A stretch of 5,226 bases of DNA from Spirochaetia bacterium (GTDB lineage: Bacteria; Spirochaetota; Spirochaetia; Treponematales; Breznakiellaceae): the NCBI GenBank assembly GCA_025997615.1, contig BNUV01000128.1, positions 1 to 5,226 of the forward strand. The letters run 5' to 3'. The notes beneath the pieces are model-generated. The model saw only the letters and a list, made by a program, of their open reading frames with translations, did no database searches and was not told the origin of the DNA. Position 1 is the first letter of the stretch, and each line of letters starts with the position of its first letter. The translations under genes were made by a program, and so were the position numbers. Shown one piece after another: positions 1-5,226 of this stretch.

Positions 1-117
1 CCGCCCTGCGGTCCCGCGATCGCTCGGACCATCTCCCCGGCCGTATCATCACCGCCCCCGGCGCGTTGCTGATAAGGCCCGGGAGATGGTCCTATCCACC
101 CCGGCACCTCCGGGCGG
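1..117. repeat. Long imperfect palindrome at the window edge
   Basis: Every base i from 1 to 58 can be set against base 118-i. By direct counting 45 of 58 positions are Watson-Crick pairs, with no insertion or deletion and a single central base at 59. The strongest part is 26-42 against 76-92 (16 of 17 paired), with the outer arms 1-6 and 112-117 perfect. Of the 13 mismatches, 12 include a C on the + strand, which is unlike random decay. Composition is about 70% G+C (85 of the first 120 bases), unlike the AT-rich genes that follow. It ends at the window boundary, so it may extend further left. There is no U-tract after it, so it is not an ordinary terminator. I consider an assembly or library artefact more likely than a biological element. 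Confidence 0.8.
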
Positions 118-165
118 AAAGCCCCACCACCTCGGCGATAATCCCCACCGCCACGCCTACAATCC

Positions 166-885
166 ATGGGTGTATACGGGCCACAAAAATATCCCCCCCC
201 CCCCCCACCCGTAAATGTCATCGAAAGTATTAGTTTCCGTGATAAAACATATGGGTGGAAGGTATCTAGTCTGGCAATTCAATTTATTGAAGAAATAAAT
301 ATGAACGATAAATCAACCATTACAAATATTAATTTTCGCGATAAAATTAACGGATGGAAAAAATATTCCTTTTCGATTAAAGAAGGAGAGGCATTTTCTT
401 TTGTAGAAACCCTGCATAGGAATAGTTTTATGAAAGGATTTCTTCAGAATTTGTACCTTCGTCCATCATGTTACCATTGTCCGGTACGCTTTCTGAAAAG
501 CGGCAGTGATATTACCATCGCGGACTATTGGCGCATACAGAACGTGCTGCCGGAATTTGATGATGATAAGGGAACCAGCATGGTAATGGTAAATACCGCC
601 AAAGGGATGGCGCTCTACGATCAAGTACATACCGATTCAATCGAAACAAGCTATGAAGATGCTTTTGCAGGGAATCAGGCGATTGAAAAACCTAAGCCCG
701 TAAACCCTAAACGGAGCATATTCTTCCGCGACTGGCATACCAAAGCAGTTACCGTCTTAATCAATGAATTGACCCATGTTGCGTTTCACCGGCGCGTAAA
801 GAACAGGATATGCGTGCTTATCGCCCTGATATTGAGAAGAATGGGACTGCTTGGGTTTGTAAAGTCAGTAATAAGACGGAATTGA
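166..885 (+). CDS. FrhB/FdhB-like (coenzyme F420 hydrogenase beta-subunit family) protein, N-terminally truncated
   Basis: The C-terminal half of the FrhB/FdhB-type family found in bacterial polysaccharide loci, often next to polysaccharide pyruvyl transferases. These relatives are not thought to be true F420 hydrogenases and their role in glycan modification is poorly defined. Counting from the ATG at 166, recognisable parts are an FRDK-x-x-GWK motif (24-32, and again at 57-65), FMKGFL...LYLRPSC (88-102), the cysteine pair C102/C105, DITIADYW (115-122) and an acidic FDDDKGTS segment near 131-138. Family members are usually about 380-450 residues; only about 225 are real here, and the N-terminal ferredoxin-like/FrhB N-domain is missing. 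The ATG at 166 and the next 15 residues (with six prolines from the C run) are probably not genuine, so treat this as 5' partial starting near 211. G+C rises from about 25-30% (241-360) to about 50% (481-600). Stop at 883-885, 16 nt before the next gene. Confidence 0.72.
   Translation: MGVYGPQKYPPPPPPVNVIESISFRDKTYGWKVSSLAIQFIEEINMNDKSTITNINFRDKINGWKKYSFSIKEGEAFSFVETLHRNSFMKGFLQNLYLRPSCYHCPVRFLKSGSDITIADYWRIQNVLPEFDDDKGTSMVMVNTAKGMALYDQVHTDSIETSYEDAFAGNQAIEKPKPVNPKRSIFFRDWHTKAVTVLINELTHVAFHRRVKNRICVLIALILRRMGLLGFVKSVIRRN
193..206. repeat. Homopolymer run of 14 C
   Basis: Fourteen consecutive C are followed by A and three more C, immediately before the point where recognisable coding sequence begins (about 211). 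In frame with the downstream gene it would encode a proline run, which no member of this protein family is known to need. Poly-C/poly-G tracts can be phase-variation switches in surface-glycan genes. Here the tract sits at the boundary with the anomalous leader. It reads as poly-G on the opposite strand, the classic no-signal artefact of two-colour sequencing. I favour the artefact. Confidence 0.85.
220..384 (+). repeat. Two diverged in-frame copies of an FRDK-GWK segment, 99 bp apart
   Basis: Residues 19-40 and 52-73 of the truncated FrhB-like protein align without gaps: 11 of 22 identical, including I-x-F-R-D-K, G-W-K and the later S and I. Copy one is at 220-285, copy two at 319-384, offset exactly 33 codons. 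The family normally has this motif once, ahead of the LYLRPSC segment, so either a short ancient tandem duplication or a join between two related genes is possible. The DNA copies differ at many positions, so this is not a recent duplication. Confidence 0.6.
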
Positions 886-901
886 TGAACCTTCTGTGTA
901 T

Positions 902-2068
902 ATGAATAAAAATAAGATATTAATCAATTATATTATTTATTTACTCTCTTTACTGCTGCTTTTAATTGATTCTTTTAATACGGTTTTTCTGCGGCATGGT
1001 TTCCCGGGTGTATCAATTCCATATAAATTTCTAATGTTGATATTTATCCTGTTTTATTTTTGTTGTACTGGAGGAAAAAGGTTAATTTATTTACTTCCAA
1101 TAGTAATTGTATTTTTAATGATACATTTACATTATTTATTTTTAGAATTTAATATTACAACAGATTCAACCATAATATTTATTAAAGCCCTTTCGATGAT
1201 AATATTTTATATGTATTTTTGTCTTCTTTTAAATAGGGATTATGATATCGGATATAAATATATGACAAAAATTATGCATCTGAATCTGGGATGGTTCACA
1301 ATTAATATGATTCTTGGATTAATGGGATTTGGATATAAGACTTATGGAGAAATTGGTTCAAAAGGATTTTTTTATGCGGGGAATGAAACATCTTTATTAC
1401 TGCTTGTCATGTTTTATTATTATCTAACATCATCCACGGCTAAATATAAAAATATTTTGTCAATTGCCTTTTTAATATTTTCTTATTTACTTGGAACAAA
1501 GACGGGTATGATTTCATGTTTAGTCTTATTTATAGTGTATTATTACTTATCATTAAAAAAACGTTTTAGACCTGTCTTTTTTTTATTATTATTTATTGGC
1601 GGTTATGTTGTATATCGATATTTAATTGTCATGTATTCTTCTTTACCTGTGATTCTGAACGCTGTTAAAAAATTTAATTGGCGTTATGGACAGTCAGGAG
1701 ATATTCTGAATGCCCTATTATCAAATAGAATCTTATATTTATCAAATTATTATGATTTTTGGAAAACACATTTTTCAATGCAGAATTTATTTTTTGGAAT
1801 TGGCAAACCTGTTTTTTTAACAGGAATTGAGATTGACTTTTTTGTTTATTTTTTTCAAACAGGTCTTTTGTTTACCAGTGTCATATTAGGTTTCTATTTA
1901 TTTCTTATAATGCGATCAAGAAAACATACACTTCTTTTTACACTTAATCTGCTTTTTTTGGGTATTAGCTTTTCGGCAGGACATGTATGGGGTGGTGTTA
2001 TGGCTGGTTATTTCTTTGTCTGCATTAATGCACTACATGTATTTGAGAATAAAAAATGTATCGGATAA
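902..2068 (+). CDS. Wzy/O-antigen-ligase-type polysaccharide polymerase, integral membrane protein
   Basis: A very hydrophobic protein of 388 residues with roughly ten to eleven membrane segments, matching the size and layout of O-antigen polymerase/ligase-like proteins, which join lipid-linked oligosaccharide units outside the inner membrane or transfer glycan to an acceptor. Visible landmarks are GSKGFFYAGNE at about 152-162 and GTKTG at 198-202, both typical of this family in Gram-positives and others. There is also a long polar loop after the middle helices, followed by a GIGKP...IEIDFF segment before the last helices. Sequence identity in this family is low, so polymerase versus ligase cannot be settled; the position among glycosyltransferase genes favours polymerase. 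I chose ATG 902; GTG 896 is an in-frame alternative adding two residues, and neither has a good Shine-Dalgarno. Its 3' end overlaps the next gene by 13 nt. It is the most AT-rich gene (about 17-25% G+C in rows counted), typical of exchangeable wzy genes. Confidence 0.75.
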   Translation: MNKNKILINYIIYLLSLLLLLIDSFNTVFLRHGFPGVSIPYKFLMLIFILFYFCCTGGKRLIYLLPIVIVFLMIHLHYLFLEFNITTDSTIIFIKALSMIIFYMYFCLLLNRDYDIGYKYMTKIMHLNLGWFTINMILGLMGFGYKTYGEIGSKGFFYAGNETSLLLLVMFYYYLTSSTAKYKNILSIAFLIFSYLLGTKTGMISCLVLFIVYYYLSLKKRFRPVFFLLLFIGGYVVYRYLIVMYSSLPVILNAVKKFNWRYGQSGDILNALLSNRILYLSNYYDFWKTHFSMQNLFFGIGKPVFLTGIEIDFFVYFFQTGLLFTSVILGFYLFLIMRSRKHTLLFTLNLLFLGISFSAGHVWGGVMAGYFFVCINALHVFENKKCIG

Positions 2069-2997
2069 AAAAATTATTACTGTCATCCTTACTAACTCGA
2101 GAAATATTTTTCTTTATCTTTCAAAAAAAAGTGTATAAAAGATGTATTGATAAAAAAATCATAAAACTTTTAGATGGGAAACGATGCCTATCAGGTAAAA
2201 AAATTGATAATTTTATTGTTTCATTAACTTCATTCCCGGATAGAATTCATGAAATCAAATACACTATTTATTCTTTATTAACTCAGTCTGTGTTGCCTGA
2301 AAAAATAATACTTTGGCTTGCCGACAGTCAATTTCCAAACAAAGAAAGCGATTTGCCGGATAGTCTTTTGGCATTTAAAAAAAATGGCTTGGAGATACGA
2401 TGGTGCGAAGATATAAAGTCATATAAAAAACTTATACCTTCTTTAAGAGAGTTTCCGGATTATTATATTTTAACTGCAGATGATGATATCTATTATCCCA
2501 AGAGATGGCTGGAAAAAACATGGTGGGAACACAAAGTATATCCCAAGGAGGTTATTTGTCATGTAGCAAATAAAATACAATATAATGATGATAAAAATGT
2601 ATTACCTTATAAAGAATGGAAGCGTTGTATTAAACCAAGTGCCCCCTCTGTTTTAAATTTTCCTGTTGGTGCCGGTGGTATTTTTTATCATAAATCTTTA
2701 TTATTCCCTGATATAGCACGAGAAGACTTGTTTTCATCTCTCGCACCATATGCAGATGATATCTGGTTTTACTTTATGGTTGTTCTTCAGAAAACCCTCA
2801 TTAGGATCGTTAGGAATCCATGTAATAAAATGAAATATGTAAATCCTAACCGTGAATATAATTTAGTCAATCAATACAAATTAACAACAATCAATATAGA
2901 TAATGATCAAAATCAGGTACAAATTCAAAATATATTAGATTATTATCATGTTGATTTAGCTTTTTTAATAAGTAAAGTTGAAACAGGAAAAAAATAA
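2056..2997 (+). CDS. GT-A-type glycosyltransferase
   Basis: A 313-residue protein predicted to transfer a sugar from a nucleotide donor to a lipid-linked glycan at the cytoplasmic face of the membrane. The N-terminus (about 7-22) is hydrophobic and flanked by lysine/arginine, suggesting membrane association. SLTSFPDRI at 56-64 opens the nucleotide-binding fold. An acidic DDD motif at 142-144 (in a TADDDIYYP context) fits the metal-binding DxD of GT-A enzymes. PVGAGGIFY at about 203-211 and an ADDIW motif (D234, D235) fit the acceptor side and catalytic region of this glycosyltransferase group. Donor sugar and linkage cannot be told from sequence. Its ATG lies inside the end of the polymerase gene (13-nt overlap) with only a weak GAG upstream, so translational coupling is likely. 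It is low in G+C, as is the polymerase gene. Family call firm, specific function unknown. Confidence 0.8.
   Translation: MYRIKKLLLSSLLTREIFFFIFQKKVYKRCIDKKIIKLLDGKRCLSGKKIDNFIVSLTSFPDRIHEIKYTIYSLLTQSVLPEKIILWLADSQFPNKESDLPDSLLAFKKNGLEIRWCEDIKSYKKLIPSLREFPDYYILTADDDIYYPKRWLEKTWWEHKVYPKEVICHVANKIQYNDDKNVLPYKEWKRCIKPSAPSVLNFPVGAGGIFYHKSLLFPDIAREDLFSSLAPYADDIWFYFMVVLQKTLIRIVRNPCNKMKYVNPNREYNLVNQYKLTTINIDNDQNQVQIQNILDYYHVDLAFLISKVETGKK
2985..2988 (+). promoter_or_regulatory. Ribosome-binding site deciding the licCA start
   Basis: AGGA lies within the last codons of the glycosyltransferase gene, 10 nt before ATG 2999. It supports that ATG over the upstream in-frame TTG at 2978, which has no comparable signal and would add seven lysine-rich residues unlike the family. 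Confidence 0.55.
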
Positions 2998-2998
2998 A

Positions 2999-4573
2999 AT
3001 GCATAAAGTTGATAATGCTATTATTCTCGCCGCTGGATTTGGATCGCGCTTTGTTCCACTAACCTTTGATTTGCCAAAAGGCTTAATCCCTGTAAAGGGG
3101 ACTCCAATGGTGGAGCGGCAAATAGTTCAATTAAAGGAAAAAAATATTCATGAAATTGTTATTGTGGTTGGGTATCTAAAGGAAAAATTTGATTATTTGA
3201 TAGACAGGTATAATGTTTCCTTGGTGTTTAACCCTGAATTCACAATTAAAAATAATTTGTCAAGTTTGTATTGTACCAGGAATTATCTTAAGAATACATA
3301 CATTTTATCCGCAGACAACTGGATAGAAAACAGCATTTTTAATACTTATGAGGACGAAAGTTGGTATAGTTGTATATACAAGAAAGGAGAGACTTCTGAA
3401 TGGTGTGTAACCACTGATGATAGCGGGCGTATAATTAATGTGATTGTTGGCGGACAAGATTCATGGGTTATGTTGGGACCGGTATTTTTATCAGAATCAT
3501 TTTCTGACAGATTTAGGAACAAAATTGAAGAGTATTACCACAAAACCGGAACAGAGAACTATATGTGGGAAAATGTCTTTATTGATGAAATTGATAAGTT
3601 TGATTTATACATAAACAAACAAAGTGGTGATAACGTATATGAATTTGAAAATCTTGAAGAGCTCAGGGTTTTTGATCCCGATTATGGGAATGATACATTA
3701 AATAAATCCCTGAAAATTATTTCAAATGTATTTAATGTTGGTGAAAAGAAAATTATAGGGTTTCAATGTATGAAATCGGGAATGACGAACAAGTCTTTTT
3801 CTTTCACGATTGGAAATGCTTCATATATATTTAGAAAGCCCGGAGAAGGTTCGGATATATTGATCAATAGAAAACAAGAAAAAGCGGTTTATAATGCTAT
3901 AACGAAACTTCATATTTCTGATGAAAATATTTATCTTAACGAAAATACGGGTGAAAAAATCTCCATTTTTTACCCTAATGCTGTAAATACTGATGCGCAT
4001 AAACTTATTGATATCCAGGATTCTATGAAAATATTGCAACGAGTTCATCGATGTGGAATATTGGTTGGACATTCTTTTGATATTGGCAATGAGATTGAGC
4101 GATATATGCTTTTATGCCAGGGAAAAAATGCGATGCGATTCACAGATTACAAAAATGTTCATAAAAATATGAAACGGCTTTTTCTAATTGTTGAAAGATT
4201 TAAGATACCACAAGTGTTATGTCATGTTGATTGTAATCCAGATAATTTTATTCGACTTAGGGATAATACGATTAAAATTATTGATTGGGAATATTCGGGT
4301 ATGGGCGATCCATTGATGGATATTGCGATGTACTCTATCTATGCCTACTACACAAAAGAAGAAGCCCTGAGATTATTGAGCATATATCTGAATCGTCAGC
4401 CGGAGAGGAATGAAATACTGCGTCTTTACGCATATATGGCCTTGGGTGGCTATTTATGGTCACTTTGGGCTGAATATAAACAGGCCTTTGGTGTGGAATT
4501 TGGAAATTATGGCATGAAAATGTATCGTTACGCTAAAGAATATTATGTCCATTTTATGGATCAAGAGGAGTAA
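2999..4573 (+). CDS. licCA: Bifunctional LicCA: CTP:phosphocholine cytidylyltransferase fused to choline kinase
   Basis: A 524-residue fusion making CDP-choline in the cytoplasm. The N-terminal domain (about 1-227) is a LicC-type nucleotidyltransferase. It has LAAGFGSRF with the G-x-G-x-R loop at 13-17, lysine K27 in PKGLIPV, an acidic D106 in a SADNW context expected to bind metal, and E186/E191 around a YMWEN motif. The C-terminal domain (about 240-524) is a LicA/aminoglycoside-phosphotransferase-fold choline kinase. It has GMTNKS at 261-266, YIFRKPG at 276-282, the catalytic loop HVDCNPDN at 409-416 (D411, N416) and the metal-binding IDWEYSG with D429. All key residues look intact. Domain order is the reverse of the reaction order. 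A LicCA fusion is known in Treponema denticola, and similar fusions occur in Firmicutes. ATG 2999 lies 1 nt after the previous stop, with AGGA upstream. Substrate could be ethanolamine or another amino alcohol, but the adjacent BCCT transporter favours choline. Confidence 0.87.
   Translation: MHKVDNAIILAAGFGSRFVPLTFDLPKGLIPVKGTPMVERQIVQLKEKNIHEIVIVVGYLKEKFDYLIDRYNVSLVFNPEFTIKNNLSSLYCTRNYLKNTYILSADNWIENSIFNTYEDESWYSCIYKKGETSEWCVTTDDSGRIINVIVGGQDSWVMLGPVFLSESFSDRFRNKIEEYYHKTGTENYMWENVFIDEIDKFDLYINKQSGDNVYEFENLEELRVFDPDYGNDTLNKSLKIISNVFNVGEKKIIGFQCMKSGMTNKSFSFTIGNASYIFRKPGEGSDILINRKQEKAVYNAITKLHISDENIYLNENTGEKISIFYPNAVNTDAHKLIDIQDSMKILQRVHRCGILVGHSFDIGNEIERYMLLCQGKNAMRFTDYKNVHKNMKRLFLIVERFKIPQVLCHVDCNPDNFIRLRDNTIKIIDWEYSGMGDPLMDIAMYSIYAYYTKEEALRLLSIYLNRQPERNEILRLYAYMALGGYLWSLWAEYKQAFGVEFGNYGMKMYRYAKEYYVHFMDQEE
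4564..4570 (+). promoter_or_regulatory. Strong Shine-Dalgarno for the GTG-started transporter
   Basis: AGAGGAG, inside the last codons of licCA, ends 5 nt before the GTG at 4576. It is the best ribosome-binding site in the window and is the main reason to accept a GTG start for the downstream gene. Confidence 0.75.
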
Positions 4574-4575
4574 CT

Positions 4576-5226
4576 GTGAAAAATCGAAATATAAACTATC
4601 AAATTCTTATTTTCCCTCTCTGCATAATTGTTTTGCTTGCTTGTTTGATTTTTTTGTTTCCGGAACGATCCCAGGTAATAATCGACCTGTTATTTAATAT
4701 TTTTGGAAATAAATTTGGAGCATTTTATATTTTAATGGGACTTTTTACATTGGTTGGTAGTATTGTTATCGCTTCGTCAAAATATGGAAATATTCGCCTG
4801 GGAAATATTAATAAGCCAATTTACAGCAGTTTTAAGTGGGGGGCGATGATTTTTACATCGACCATGGCTGCCGATATTCTGTACTGGTCATTGATTGAAT
4901 GGGTCTATTATTATCAGGCAAATCCGACAGGGCTTGCCGAATTGTCGGCGACTCAGAGGCAGCAAATCGCATCTACCTATCCTCTCTTTCATTGGGGGCC
5001 AATCCCATGGTCTTTTTATATATTACCCGCTGCCGCTTATGCCTATATGTTCTTTGTAAAAGGACGAACCCGGCAAACCCTTTCAGAAGCATGCCGTCCC
5101 ATCTTAAAGATAAAAACCGATGGTTTTTTTGGTAAACTTATAGATATTATTGCAGTTGTCGGATTACTTGGTGGAACCGCTACTACCTTCGCCATGGCAA
5201 CACCGCTTATCGCCGGATCAATCAAC
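4576..5226 (+). CDS. BCCT-family (betaine/choline/carnitine) transporter, 3' end beyond the window
   Basis: The first 217 residues of a secondary transporter of about 500 residues, expected to carry a quaternary amine, most likely choline for LicCA, across the inner membrane. I translated this frame by hand: it opens with GTG, is open to the window end and has hydrophobic helices near 9-27, 48-66, 86-105 and 142-160. Family marks are KWGAM at 87-91, the ADILYWSLIEW helix just after it, HWGPIPW at 139-145 and GLLGGTATTF at 196-205. In place of the glycine-rich TM3 stretch of BetP-like sodium symporters it carries STMAAD, and the HWGPIPW context resembles the carnitine exchanger CaiT. It may therefore belong to a CaiT-like subgroup; substrate and coupling ion cannot be fixed. 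It starts 2 nt after licCA, so the two are almost certainly co-transcribed. G+C climbs from about 25-35% at the start to about 50% after 4900. Confidence 0.85.
   Translation, partial: MKNRNINYQILIFPLCIIVLLACLIFLFPERSQVIIDLLFNIFGNKFGAFYILMGLFTLVGSIVIASSKYGNIRLGNINKPIYSSFKWGAMIFTSTMAADILYWSLIEWVYYYQANPTGLAELSATQRQQIASTYPLFHWGPIPWSFYILPAAAYAYMFFVKGRTRQTLSEACRPILKIKTDGFFGKLIDIIAVVGLLGGTATTFAMATPLIAGSIN

Larger units (their letters stand above)
1..210. other. GC-rich, C-biased non-coding leader, probably chimeric or artefactual
   Basis: No credible gene is present here. The frame that leads into the first gene has stops at 70-75 and 139-141. Bases 1-180 hold 123 G or C (76 C, 47 G). This is far richer than the 25-30% G+C seen just after 240. 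Beyond the palindrome, 118-165 contains loose, degenerate C-rich near-repeats (for example 113-125 resembles 134-146 at 10 of 13 bases) and no promoter or ribosome-binding pattern. The 10-mer at 40-49 equals part of the reverse complement of the Illumina P5 flow-cell oligo, and 166-184 weakly resembles the Nextera mosaic end (12 of 19). The stretch then runs into a 14-C homopolymer. Inference: contig-end junk joined to real sequence at about 207-211. Confidence 0.6.

Noticed and set aside
1..117. Integron attC site or rho-independent terminator
   Set aside because: attC sites need GTTRRRY/RYYYAAC core boxes at their outer ends, which are absent here; a terminator would need a compact stem followed by a T-run.
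166..885. A genuine F420-reducing hydrogenase subunit
   Set aside because: There is no hydrogenase neighbour, and the surroundings are glycan genes; the family name is misleading for such members.
1577..1584. Run of eight T in the polymerase gene as a phase-variation tract
   Set aside because: T-runs of seven or eight recur in this AT-rich gene and encode phenylalanine/leucine-rich helices; nothing marks this one as a switch.
1808..1824. Small inverted repeat CCTGTT / AACAGG around five T
   Set aside because: It is inside the polymerase coding sequence, only six pairs long, and expected by chance in such AT-rich DNA; not a terminator.
2978..2998. TTG start giving a 531-residue LicCA
   Set aside because: ATG 2999 has a better-placed AGGA and begins right before the conserved nucleotidyltransferase motif; the extra seven residues would be KQEKNK-like and unsupported.
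3821..4072. Minus-strand open frame of 83 codons inside licCA
   Set aside because: It is antisense to the conserved kinase domain, has no ribosome-binding site and matches no family I recognise; an antisense shadow.
4899..5135. Plus-strand open frame of 78 codons
   Set aside because: It lies in another frame of the transporter gene, whose GTG-started frame shows clear BCCT motifs throughout this stretch.
5043..5225. Minus-strand open frame of 60 codons
   Set aside because: Antisense to the transporter with no recognisable domain; a shadow.

Overview
The window is a bacterial surface-polysaccharide / choline locus. It is read entirely on the + strand and is preceded by about 210 bases that do not look like part of the same molecule. 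Five coding regions follow in tight order: a 5'-truncated FrhB/FdhB-like (coenzyme F420 hydrogenase beta subunit family) protein, a Wzy/O-antigen-ligase-type membrane protein, a GT-A glycosyltransferase, a fused LicC-LicA choline enzyme, and the first 217 codons of a BCCT-family transporter that runs off the right edge. Gaps are 16 nt, a 13-nt overlap, 1 nt and 2 nt. This argues for one transcript; I see no promoter or terminator inside the block.

Organism: the fused LicCA arrangement next to a betaine/choline/carnitine transporter suits a spirochaete such as Treponema (a LicCA fusion is known from T. denticola) or an anaerobic Clostridia/Lachnospiraceae-type Firmicute. I cannot choose between them from sequence alone. 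Base composition is mosaic: rows counted by hand in the polymerase gene give about 17-25% G+C, while the end of the first gene and the end of the window are near 50%. This is the usual picture of an exchangeable polysaccharide cassette in a mid-GC genome.

Region by region: 1-117 is an imperfect palindrome (45 of 58 positions pair, no indels, centre at base 59) of about 70% G+C. 118-192 is C-rich and non-coding. 193-206 is a run of 14 C. Coding sequence with recognisable family similarity begins only at about 211. I read 1-210 most probably as library/adapter-derived or otherwise chimeric contig-end sequence, which would also explain why the first gene lacks its N-terminal half.

How the genes could work together: the BCCT protein would bring in choline, the LicA domain would phosphorylate it and the LicC domain would activate it to CDP-choline. 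The glycosyltransferase, the polymerase/ligase and the FrhB-like protein belong to assembly and modification of a glycan. The natural hypothesis is a phosphocholine-decorated surface glycan, but no LicD-type phosphocholine transferase lies in the window, so CDP-choline could equally feed phosphatidylcholine synthesis.
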